DNA of 64,000 nucleotides from Frigoribacterium sp. Leaf263 (GTDB lineage Bacteria > Actinomycetota > Actinomycetes > Actinomycetales > Microbacteriaceae), in NCBI RefSeq assembly GCF_001422285.1, contig NZ_LMMO01000004.1, forward strand, positions 374,983-438,982, written 5' to 3'. Position numbers and translations under genes: made by a program. The notes under the pieces were generated by a model. The model worked only from the letters and a program-made list of their open reading frames with translations, had not been told where the DNA came from and searched no databases. Below are positions 26,800-34,170 of this stretch, one piece after another. Positions within the stretch are counted from its first letter, which is position 1, and every line of letters starts with the position of its first letter.

Positions 26800-26970
26800 G
26801 ACGTGGCGGCCGTTTCACGACGCCGTCACCCGGATGCCCGTGACCTCATGGGAGGCGCGGCGGGCATCGGCATCACCGTACGATCGACCACCGACATCGG
26901 CTCCTGCGGGGTCTAGGGTCGCATCAGGCGGGCGGTCGCTGACGACCGCCCCGGACCGGAGGGACCGCTC

Positions 26971-27423
26971 ATGACCGCACCCGCTTCGGAGGGCGTCGAG
27001 ATCGTCCGCGACCTCGCCGCGCCTCCTGCCGACGTGTTCGAGGCGTGGACCACCGCCGAGCGCTTCTCGCGCTGGTTCGGGGGCCCCGCGGTCGACGTGC
27101 CGCTCGACCGCCTCGCCTACGAGCCCGTCGAGGGCGCCGGCTGGGCCGCCACGATGATCCTGCCCGACGGGAACGCGATGGACTGGGCTGGCGACTTCGT
27201 CGAGGTCCAGGCCCCGGTCCGCCTCGTGCTCACCATCACCGATGCGCCGGACGCCCCCGAGCGGGCCACCATCACCGTCGATCTGAGCCCCGCCCCGATC
27301 GGGACGACCATGCGCTTCACGCAGGAGACCCCCGGCTTCTCGGCCGAGCAGCAGCAGGGTCTCGTCGCCGGGTGGCAGGGATTCTTCGACGAGCTCGCCG
27401 CCGGACTGCCCGCGCGGGGCTAG
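26971..27423 (+). CDS. SRPBCC/AHSA1-like domain protein
   Basis: 150 residues. VEIVRDLAAPPADVFEAWTT and AERFSRWFGGP are the START-like AHSA1 opening; the end FSAEQQQGLVAGWQGFFDEL is the long C-terminal helix. It probably binds a hydrophobic ligand. It stands alone. Confidence 0.88.
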   Translation: MTAPASEGVEIVRDLAAPPADVFEAWTTAERFSRWFGGPAVDVPLDRLAYEPVEGAGWAATMILPDGNAMDWAGDFVEVQAPVRLVLTITDAPDAPERATITVDLSPAPIGTTMRFTQETPGFSAEQQQGLVAGWQGFFDELAAGLPARG

Positions 27424-27454
27424 ACAGCCCGGCGGCCGGTCGTCCCCCGACGTC

Positions 27455-28213
27455 TCAGAACCGGCGGGCGGCGACGTCGGCCCGCTGCGACGCCGACAGC
27501 AGCTGCCGGAGGCGCGCGACGGTGACCGGCGCGGCGACCGCGGTCAGATGGTCGGCCGCGAGGGCCTCGGGGTCGGCGGCGTAGATCGGCGTGTACGCGC
27601 CCGACTCGGGCTCGGTGCGCCACGACTCGGCGAGCGTGCCCGCGTCGAGGGGCTCGAAGCCGAGATCGTCGACGATCGCCGAGACAGCGGCCGTGGCCCG
27701 CTCGTCGTCGCCGAAGACCGGCAGGGCGGTGCGCGGGGTCGAGTCGGCCAGGGCGGGGATGTGGTGGAACAGGATGTTGTTGAACGCCTTGGTGATCACG
27801 GCGCCGGGCAGCAGCTCCTGCTCGAGCTCGGCCGTGGTCACCTCGAGCGAGTCGAGGCGCGCGATGCGCCCGTCGCGGTGCGGGTAGTAGTTGCCCGTCG
27901 AGAGCACGGCGCGGCCCGCGAAGGCGTCTCGCGGCAGCGACTCGTAGGCGCCGAGCGGCACGGCGAGGACGGGCGTCGGCCCGAACTCGACGGCGTCGCG
28001 GGCGTCTCCGGCCCGCGCCCGCGGACCGAGCTCCGCCACGAGGTCGGCGAGCGACTCGGGCCCCCGCGAGTTCGCGATGACGACCTCGTACCCGGCGGCG
28101 ATCGCGAGCCGGGCGATGCCGCTCCCGATGTCGCCGCTGCCGATGACGCCGAGGCGCTTCGGGGTCGTGTCTGCCGAAGTCGTGTCGGCCGTGGTCGTGT
28201 CGATGTCGTTCAT
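27455..28213 (-). CDS. NADP-dependent reductase, F420-dependent NADP reductase-like
   Basis: 252 residues. After a Thr/Asp-rich N-terminus, LGVIGSGDIGSGIARLAI is a Rossmann GxGxxG motif, followed by GYEVVIANSRGPESLADL. Later VLAVPLGAYESLP and ITKAFNNILFHHIP fit the NADP-oxidoreductase (F420-dependent type) family. The electron partner is uncertain. It lies 65 bp downstream of a TetR gene on the same strand and is probably co-transcribed and controlled by it. Confidence 0.82.
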   Translation of the reverse strand: MNDIDTTTADTTSADTTPKRLGVIGSGDIGSGIARLAIAAGYEVVIANSRGPESLADLVAELGPRARAGDARDAVEFGPTPVLAVPLGAYESLPRDAFAGRAVLSTGNYYPHRDGRIARLDSLEVTTAELEQELLPGAVITKAFNNILFHHIPALADSTPRTALPVFGDDERATAAVSAIVDDLGFEPLDAGTLAESWRTEPESGAYTPIYAADPEALAADHLTAVAAPVTVARLRQLLSASQRADVAARRF

Positions 28214-28278
28214 GGTCGTCTTCTTCTCGATTCTCGTGTCGTTCGGTGATCGGCGCTCGCCGGGCGAGGCCGCGGGGG

Positions 28279-28887
28279 TCAGTCGGCGCGGCTCGCGAGG
28301 GGTGCGGAGGTCGCCCACCCCGCCCGCACCAGCGACGAGAGGGCCGTGGTGGTCGCGTCGTCGGCCAGGGCCGCCCCGCCGACCCAACTCGTCGCCAGCG
28401 CCGCGAGGAACAGGTCGCGGGCGCGGACGTCGCTCCGGGCCAGGCCGTCGCGCTGGGCCGCCGTCAGGAACTCCGCGGTCGTCGTGACGAACCCCTCGCA
28501 GGTCGTCGCGAGGGGCGACGCGCTCGTCGTCGTGGCCGCCCGGAGGGGCTCGGGGAGTCCCTCGAAGGCCGCGGCCCAGTCGACGACGGCGCGCAGCCAG
28601 CCGTCGAGCGCCGCGGCCGTGTCGGCGGACTCGACGCGGAGCCGCTCGCGCCGGGCGACGAGCTCGTCGTCGCGATCGGACAGGAGCGCCGCGAGCAGGG
28701 CGTCGCGCGTCGGGAAGTGCCGGTACAGGGTGCCGGGGCCCACACCGGCCCGCTTGGCGATGGCGTCGAGCGAACCGCCGACGCCGTGCTCGGCGAAGTA
28801 CTCGTCGGCGGTCCCGAGGATGAGCTCGCGATTGCGCCGGGCGTCGGCCCGCGAACTCCGTGCCGCCGGGGTGATGACTTCGGCCAT
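28279..28887 (-). CDS. TetR-family regulator
   Basis: 202 residues. HTH at about 20-65: ARRNRELILGTADEYFAEHG, LDAIAKRAGVGPGTLYRHFP. The C-terminal domain is of the SbtR-like type (FVTTTAEFLTAA). Two palindromes precede its start, so autoregulation of the tetR-reductase operon is likely. Confidence 0.92.
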   Translation of the reverse strand: MAEVITPAARSSRADARRNRELILGTADEYFAEHGVGGSLDAIAKRAGVGPGTLYRHFPTRDALLAALLSDRDDELVARRERLRVESADTAAALDGWLRAVVDWAAAFEGLPEPLRAATTTSASPLATTCEGFVTTTAEFLTAAQRDGLARSDVRARDLFLAALATSWVGGAALADDATTTALSSLVRAGWATSAPLASRAD

Positions 28888-28905
28888 CGTGCTGCTCCGA
28901 TCTCA

Positions 28906-28941
28906 GCGGAGACCGTCTCCGCATAAGAGGAGACTATCTCC
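28906..28941. promoter_or_regulatory. Two TetR-type operators in tandem
   Basis: GCGGAGACCGTCTCCGC (28906-28922) is a perfect 17-bp palindrome. GGAGACTATCTCC (28929-28941) repeats the same half-sites. Both lie directly upstream of the tetR start. Confidence 0.8.
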
Positions 28942-28983
28942 GTCTTCTGAGAGCGCAACCCCGCGAGGTCGCGGCGCGGGCGA

Positions 28984-29268
28984 TCAGCCGAGTCGCTCGG
29001 CGAGGTGCACGGTGACCTCGTCGCCGTCCGTCTTGCCGATCCGCCGACGGATCGCCGCCGCGACGGGCAGCTTGTGGGTGCCGTCGCCCAGGGCCATGAA
29101 CGAGCTCCGGAACGGCTCCCCGTCGATGGTCCCGGCGACCTTGACGAGGCCCCGGGTTCCGAAGATCGTCGCCGAGTCGGGCAGCTGCACGCAGGTCCAG
29201 AGATCGCCCTCGCGAACCCTGCCGAGGGTCGCCGTGAAGGTGAGGTCGAGCGGGCCGCGGGTGGTCAT
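28984..29268 (-). CDS. DUF1905 domain protein
   Basis: 94 residues starting [60 protein letters not shown] and [20 protein letters not shown] are the DUF1905 pattern, a small beta-barrel of unknown function. The frame extends to 29412, but the ATG at 29268 matches the family start. Confidence 0.88.
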   Translation of the reverse strand: MTTRGPLDLTFTATLGRVREGDLWTCVQLPDSATIFGTRGLVKVAGTIDGEPFRSSFMALGDGTHKLPVAAAIRRRIGKTDGDEVTVHLAERLG

Positions 29269-29377
29269 GCCGCCCAGTCTCGTGACCGCGGCTGCCCGAG
29301 GCAAGAGCCCGTCGTCGCCGGGGCGTCGAGGCTGGCGCCCCGTCGACCTCCTCGCCCGACCCGTGGCGAGCGCTGAT

Positions 29378-29437
29378 ACCCCGCGAAACCGCTGAGACCC
29401 CCGTGCGCGCACGAGGGTCTCAGCGGTTTTCTGGGGT
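29378..29437. repeat. 60-bp hairpin, family copy A
   Basis: Left arm 29378-29400 and right arm 29415-29437 pair over 23 bp with a small internal mismatch. The arms begin ACCCCGCGAAACCGCTGAG and end TCTGGGGT. It lies just after the zwf-like stop and probably ends that transcript. Confidence 0.85.
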
Positions 29438-29459
29438 CAGGCGGCGCGGAGCGCTCGCG

Positions 29460-30905
29460 CTACTCGGGCCGCTGAGCCGCCGGGACGGTCTTCTCGGCGC
29501 GCACGGCCGGCTCGTCCTGCCGGGCCCCCGCCGGCCACGACTCGGGCCCCGCCGACCCGGCCGGGTACGTGTCGAGCTCGACCGCGCCGTCGTTCCATGC
29601 GGCGACCACGGGGTCGACGATGCGCCAGCACTGCTCGGCCGTGTCACCGCGCACCGAGAGGGTCGGGTCGTCGTCGAGGATCCCGCTGAGCACCTCGCCG
29701 TAGGCCGTCAGGTCCGAGCTGCCGAACTCCGCGTGCAGCGCCGCCCGACCGAGGTCGTACGCGTCGCCGGGCCCGTTGACGTTCAGCTCGAGCGACATCT
29801 CGTCGGGCGAGATCGCGATGCGCAGGCGGTCGGGCGTGCCGCCTCCCTCGAACTCCGCCGGCACGTGCGCGGGCGGGCGGAACGTGATCACGATCTCGCG
29901 CCTCCTCGAGGCCAGCGCCTTGCCCGAGCGCAGCAGGATCGGCACACCGGCCCACCGCCAGTTCGCCACCTCGACCACGACCTCGGCCAGCGTCTCGGTC
30001 TCGAGCGCCGGGTCGACGCCGTCCTCGTCGGCGTACGCCGGCAGCTCGCGGCCGTCGACCGTGCCGGCCTCGTAGCGCGCCCGGCGGCTGTTGGCGACGG
30101 GGTCGTTCTGCCACAGCCGCGTCGCACGCAGCACGAGCCCCTTCTCGTCGCGCAGATCGGCGGCCGTCAGCGTCGCCGGGGCGTTCATCGTCAGCACCGC
30201 CATCACCTGCAGCAGGTGACTCTGGATCATGTCGACCAGGGCCCCCGCGTGGTCGTAGTAGCGCGCCCGGTTCTCGAGCCCGAGCTCCTCGTCGTAGACG
30301 ATCTCGATGCTCTCGACGTGCGCGTTGTTCAGCATCGGCTCGATCAGCCGGTTCGCGAACCGCAGCCCGAGCAGGTTCAGCACGGTCGACCGGCCGAGGA
30401 AGTGGTCGACCCGGTGCACCTGGTCCTCGGGCACCAGCGCCAGCACCTCGCCGTTCAGCTTCCGGGCGCTCGCGAGATCGGTGCCGAACGGCTTCTCGAG
30501 CGCCAGCGCCGTGCCCTCGGGCAGATCGAGCTCGGCCAGCGCGGCGCAGCACTTCGCCGTGATCGCGGGCGGCAGGGCGAAGTAGATCGAGGGAGGCGCG
30601 GTGCACTCCTCGAGGAGCCCCCGCATCTGCTCGACGTCGGTCACGTCGACGGTGCGGTAGACGGTCGACTCGAGCAGCGCGTCGACCGCCGGCCCCGACG
30701 CGTCGACGCGCGCGAACGCGTCGGTCACGTGCTCGCGCCACGCCTCGGGCTCGAACTCCTCGGTGCCGGCGCCCACCAGCTGCACCCGCCGCTCGGACTC
30801 GTGCGTCAGCAGCCCGCCGAGACCGGGCATCAGGAGGCGCGCGGCGAGATCACCGCTCGCGCCGAGCATCAGGAGGGTCGCGGACTCGGTCGGCGCGTTC
30901 GTCAT
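29460..30905 (-). CDS. zwf: Glucose-6-phosphate dehydrogenase
   Basis: 481 residues. The NADP-binding site LLMLGASGDLAARLLMP is at 11-27, the catalytic region RVDHFLGR at 165-172 (His168; usual RIDHYLGK, with Lys changed to Arg), and the C-terminal domain contains LRIAISPDEMSLELNVNGPG. It oxidises glucose-6-phosphate to the lactone, the first step of the pentose phosphate pathway. The Lys-to-Arg change and the lack of opcA, tal or pgl neighbours suggest a secondary paralogue rather than the housekeeping copy. Confidence 0.88.
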   Translation of the reverse strand: MTNAPTESATLLMLGASGDLAARLLMPGLGGLLTHESERRVQLVGAGTEEFEPEAWREHVTDAFARVDASGPAVDALLESTVYRTVDVTDVEQMRGLLEECTAPPSIYFALPPAITAKCCAALAELDLPEGTALALEKPFGTDLASARKLNGEVLALVPEDQVHRVDHFLGRSTVLNLLGLRFANRLIEPMLNNAHVESIEIVYDEELGLENRARYYDHAGALVDMIQSHLLQVMAVLTMNAPATLTAADLRDEKGLVLRATRLWQNDPVANSRRARYEAGTVDGRELPAYADEDGVDPALETETLAEVVVEVANWRWAGVPILLRSGKALASRRREIVITFRPPAHVPAEFEGGGTPDRLRIAISPDEMSLELNVNGPGDAYDLGRAALHAEFGSSDLTAYGEVLSGILDDDPTLSVRGDTAEQCWRIVDPVVAAWNDGAVELDTYPAGSAGPESWPAGARQDEPAVRAEKTVPAAQRPE

Positions 30906-30964
30906 GCCTGCACGCTAGTCGGGAGGCGCTCCCGGTGCCCTCGCGCGCCTCCTCGTGCAGCCTG

Positions 30965-31424
30965 GCACCCCGTTTTCGGCGCTGCACCCGCATCTATCGG
31001 GGTGTTGCGCGGGGAAGGGGGTGTTCGGCGGGGAGCGCGCGGGGCGCGCGCGGCCGCCGGTGCGGGCCGACCGCGCTGCACCCCGTTTTCGGCGCTGCAC
31101 CCGCATCTGTCCGGGTGTTGCGCGGGGAAGGGGGTGTTCGGCGGGGAGCGCGCGTCAGCGCGGGGCGCGGGGAGCGCGCGGGGCGCGGCGCGCGGGGCGC
31201 GGGGAGCGCGCGGGGCGCGGGGCGCGCGCGGCCGCCGGCGCGGGCCGACCGCGCTGCACCCCGTTTTCGGCGCTGCACCCGCATCTCTCGGGGTGTTGCG
31301 CGGGAAAGGGGGTGTCAGGCGGGAAGCGCGCGGCCGCCGGCGCGGGCCGACCGCGCTCCACCCCGTTTTCGGCGCTGCACCCGCATCTATCGGGGTGTTG
31401 CGCGGGGAACGGGGTGTTCGGCGG
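30965..31424. repeat. Array of four 60-bp hairpins (family copies B1-B4) in GC-only spacer
   Basis: Near-identical units begin at 30965, 31078, 31256 and 31358, each with CACCCCGTTTTCGGCGCTGC, then CACCCGCATCTATC, then GGGGTGTTGCGC. Spacers of 40-120 bp are almost pure G and C with GCGCGGGGCGCGG slippage runs. It lies between the zwf start and the end of the leftward SDR gene. Confidence 0.88.
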
Positions 31425-31470
31425 GGAGCGCGCGTCAGCGCGGGGCGCGGCGCGCGGGGCGCAGCGCGCG

Positions 31471-32172
31471 TCAGGGCTTGCGCGTGGGGCGGAGCGAGAG
31501 CGACTCGACGGTCGCCCCGTGCGGCAGATCGACGACGAGTCGGACCGCGTCGGCCACCGACCGCGGCTCCAGGTAGAGCGCGGCGTCGTACTCGCCGCCC
31601 TCCTTCTCGACGAGCTCGTGCTGCATGTCGGTGTCGACCCGCCCGGGGTGGATCGAGCTGACCCGCAAGCCGTGCGGACGCTCCTCCTCGCGCAGCGAGT
31701 CGGTCAGCGCCCGCAGGGCGAACTTGCTCGCCGCGTACGTGCTGCCGCCGGGGCCGGCGGTGAGACCCGAGCCGCTGTTGATCGTGACGACCGTTCCGCG
31801 GGCGGCGCGCAGCGCGGGCAGCAGCTGACGGGTCGCCTCGGCCACGGCGAAGACGTTGACCTCGAAGACGCGGCGCCAGTCGTCGAGGGCGGTGCGCTCG
31901 ACCTCGGCACCGCCGATGACGCCCGCGGCGTGCACGACGACGTCGAGCGAGTCGAGCCGCGGCACCTTGAACGACCCGGAGCCGAGGTCGGCGACCCAGG
32001 CCGTGGCCGACGGGAGCGACGCGGCCACCGCCTCCACCGCCTCCTGCGAGCGTCCGTGCACGATCACGTGGTGGTCGCGACCGAGCTCGCGCGCGATCAC
32101 GAGGCCGATGCCCCGGGTCGACCCGGTGACGAGCGCGATCCTGGCGGGGGAGCCGCCCTCGAGTCCGCTCAC
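31471..32172 (-). CDS. Short-chain dehydrogenase/reductase
   Basis: 233 residues from a GTG. ALVTGSTRGIGLVIARELG binds the cofactor; Ser in INSGSGL and YAASKFALRAL supply the catalytic triad. Substrate unknown. The start overlaps the upstream gene's stop (GTGA), so the two genes are coupled. Confidence 0.9.
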   Translation of the reverse strand: MSGLEGGSPARIALVTGSTRGIGLVIARELGRDHHVIVHGRSQEAVEAVAASLPSATAWVADLGSGSFKVPRLDSLDVVVHAAGVIGGAEVERTALDDWRRVFEVNVFAVAEATRQLLPALRAARGTVVTINSGSGLTAGPGGSTYAASKFALRALTDSLREEERPHGLRVSSIHPGRVDTDMQHELVEKEGGEYDAALYLEPRSVADAVRLVVDLPHGATVESLSLRPTRKP

Positions 32173-32615
32173 GCGCGGATGATGGGGATCTGGCCGGTCA
32201 GCACCGGCATCTCGCGGTCGCTCAGCAGCCAGTGCTCGTCGGTCGCGGTCACGAGGAACGCCAGCGGACCGGGGCGGCACACGACGATCGCGCCGTTGTC
32301 CTGGTGCTGCAGGACCTGGTCGAGCGCGCCTCCCAGGTCGCGGTCGTCTTCGGAGCCCCGGGCGGTCACGACGGCGCAGCGGCTCTCGGCGCCCATCGCC
32401 TGCAGCAGGCGGCGCATGCCCTCGGGGTCGCTGCGATCGGGGCCGACCGGGTGCTTGGCGTTCATGTCGACCCAGTCGGCGGACTCGAGCACCGCGACGA
32501 GCCGCGCCTCGGCCTCGTCGGGGGCGACCTGCGCCAGGTCGTGCACGGTGCCGCGCTGGTCGGGCGCGGCGAAGGTCTCGAGTGCTTCGACCACGGTCGG
32601 GGGGAGCGACGCCAC
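32169..32615 (-). CDS. Conserved hypothetical protein
   Basis: 148 residues, soluble. MASLPPTVVEALETFAAPDQ opens the protein; later stretches are QVAPDEAEARLVAVLESADW, a middle ESRCAVVTARG, and IVVCRPGPLAFLVTATDEHW. I do not recognise a family. It is the first gene of a two-gene operon with the SDR. Confidence 0.6.
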   Translation of the reverse strand: MASLPPTVVEALETFAAPDQRGTVHDLAQVAPDEAEARLVAVLESADWVDMNAKHPVGPDRSDPEGMRRLLQAMGAESRCAVVTARGSEDDRDLGGALDQVLQHQDNGAIVVCRPGPLAFLVTATDEHWLLSDREMPVLTGQIPIIRA

Positions 32616-32710
32616 AGGAGTCTCCTTAGATTCAGGTGGTCCATCATCCCATCCACAGCCTCGGGACGTTTCAGCCGACAGGAGGAGGTCCCGGCTGCGA
32701 AGATGACGGA

Positions 32711-33607
32711 GTGAACTCAGCCGCCACCACGCCCCCGGCCCTCGGGCTGCTCCTCGACGTCGACGGGCCCATCGCCAGCCCGGTCACGCGCAGCATCGCG
32801 ATCCCGGCCATCACGCGCGATCTCGTCGCCCTGGCGTCGGCGGGCATCCCCCTGGTCTTCAACACGGGCCGCTCCGACGCGTTCATCCGCGACGAGGTCG
32901 TCGTGCCGCTGATGGCCGCCGGCCTGCCGCGCGGCGCTCGCGTGCACGGCGTCTGCGAGAAGGGCGCGTCGTGGTTCTCGATCGGCCCCGAGCACGGCCC
33001 CGGCGGCATGAGCGAGGTCGTCGTCGACGAGTCGCTCGCGATGCCCGCCGACTTCTCCGCCGAGATGGACGCCCTGGTCACGAGCGATTTCGCCGACCTG
33101 GTCTTCTTCGACCACACCAAGCGCGCCATGGTCTCGATCGAGCAGCTGACCTCGGTCTCGTCGGCCGACTACCTCGCCCGCCAGGCGGACCTCGATCACC
33201 GGGCGATGGAGGCGCTGGTCGCCCGGGGGTTCGGGGTGCGCCGTCTCGACGACGTGCGTCCCGACGGCTCCGGCGCCGTCCAGTGGCGCATCGACCCCAC
33301 GATCATCTCGACCGACATCGAATCGGTGCTGCTCGGCAAGGACCGCGGCGCCGAGCGGGCCCTCGAGCTGCTCGCCCTCGACGGTCCGCTGCCCACGAGC
33401 TGGCGCACCGTCGGCGACTCGCGCAGCGACTACGCCATGGCCGACTGGCTGCACGCGCACGGCCACGATGTCGCGCACGTCGACGTCCGCCCCGCCGACG
33501 GGGTGCCCGTCACGCCGTATCCGGTGCTCACGAGCGCGACCGACCTCATCCACGACGAGGCCGGCGCGGAGTTCCTGGCCGGCTGGGTCGGCGACCTGCG
33601 CGTCTGA
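32711..33607 (+). CDS. HAD-superfamily hydrolase, Cof/SPP-like
   Basis: 298 residues from a GTG with GACGGAGT upstream. Motif I LLLDVDGPI has nucleophile Asp16 and acid/base Asp18; motif II is FNTGR; motif IV is TVGDSRSDYAMADWL. It probably hydrolyses a phosphorylated sugar or similar metabolite. Its last codons (GDLRV-stop) form the first unit of an 18-bp tandem array. Confidence 0.85.
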   Translation: MNSAATTPPALGLLLDVDGPIASPVTRSIAIPAITRDLVALASAGIPLVFNTGRSDAFIRDEVVVPLMAAGLPRGARVHGVCEKGASWFSIGPEHGPGGMSEVVVDESLAMPADFSAEMDALVTSDFADLVFFDHTKRAMVSIEQLTSVSSADYLARQADLDHRAMEALVARGFGVRRLDDVRPDGSGAVQWRIDPTIISTDIESVLLGKDRGAERALELLALDGPLPTSWRTVGDSRSDYAMADWLHAHGHDVAHVDVRPADGVPVTPYPVLTSATDLIHDEAGAEFLAGWVGDLRV

Positions 33608-33698
33608 GGCGACCTGCGCGCCCGAGACGACCTGCGCGCCCGAGACGACCTGCGCGCCTGAGGCGACCTGCGCGTTTGAAGCGACCCGCGCCTCCTCG
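33591..33698. repeat. 18-bp tandem array starting inside the HAD gene
   Basis: Units of GCGACCTGCGCGTCTGAG type at 33591, 33609, 33627, 33645 and 33663, plus a degenerate sixth ending in CCGCGCCTCC. The first unit contains the HAD stop TGA; in units 2 and 3 the same position is CGA. The 18-bp period keeps reading frame. Confidence 0.9.
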
Positions 33699-33760
33699 AG
33701 GCACCCTCTTGCACGTGCTCCCGCGTCGGCGCAACCCCCTCTCTCCTCTGACCCGTGAAC

Positions 33761-33810
33761 GGGTGACATCGGCGGGTCCGCGGGTGACCGCGAGAGGGGT
33801 GACGGGTGAC
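33761..33810 (+). promoter_or_regulatory. Four direct GGGTGAC repeats
   Basis: GGGTGAC starts at 33761, 33782, 33797 and 33804. They lie upstream of the proposed promoter of the GT2 operon and could be activator or repressor sites. Confidence 0.4.
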
Positions 33811-33882
33811 GCGACCCGCATGTTTCCGGGCTTCTCGGCCCGGTCGAATCGGTTCGCCCCCGGTGACCCCCGAACGGGGGGA

Positions 33883-33910
33883 GTGACGCCGTCGGGGCCG
33901 CCGCTACTGT
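33883..33910 (+). promoter_or_regulatory. Candidate promoter of the GT2 operon
   Basis: GTGACG (33883-33888) and TACTGT (33905-33910) with a 16-bp spacer. If used, the mRNA would have a leader of about 255 nt before the GT2 start. The leader contains complementary segments such as GGGATC/GATCCC around 34015-34060. Confidence 0.4.
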
Positions 33911-34170
33911 TCTGACCAAGTCGCCGTGAGGTCCCCCGAAAGGCCCACACGTCGATCCGGTCACGAGGCGTCGCACCACCCCGACGCAGACGCTCTCACG
34001 ACCACCGCCGATCCGGGATCACCCCTCCCGGACGGGGCTGGGACCGCTTACCCCGATCCCCTCCCCGACCCGTCGCCGCCGGTGTCGACGCCCTCACAGG
34101 TCGTCTCGTGGTGTGCCCTCACCCGTGTCGACCGCGAATCTCCGCAACCCGATGCAGGAGAAGAACACGC

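Noticed and set aside
30965-31424. Insertion sequence or transposon ends
   Set aside because: No transposase, no terminal inverted repeats bounding a gene and no target duplications; units are short hairpins only.
29403-32706. Long plus-strand open frames across the zwf gene and the hairpin array
   Set aside because: They are antisense shadows and translate the hairpin repeats and GC-only spacers; the minus strand encodes recognisable enzymes.
33911-34170. c-di-GMP or c-di-AMP riboswitch before the GT2 operon
   Set aside because: I could not find the conserved core sequences of either class; only generic complementarity is present.
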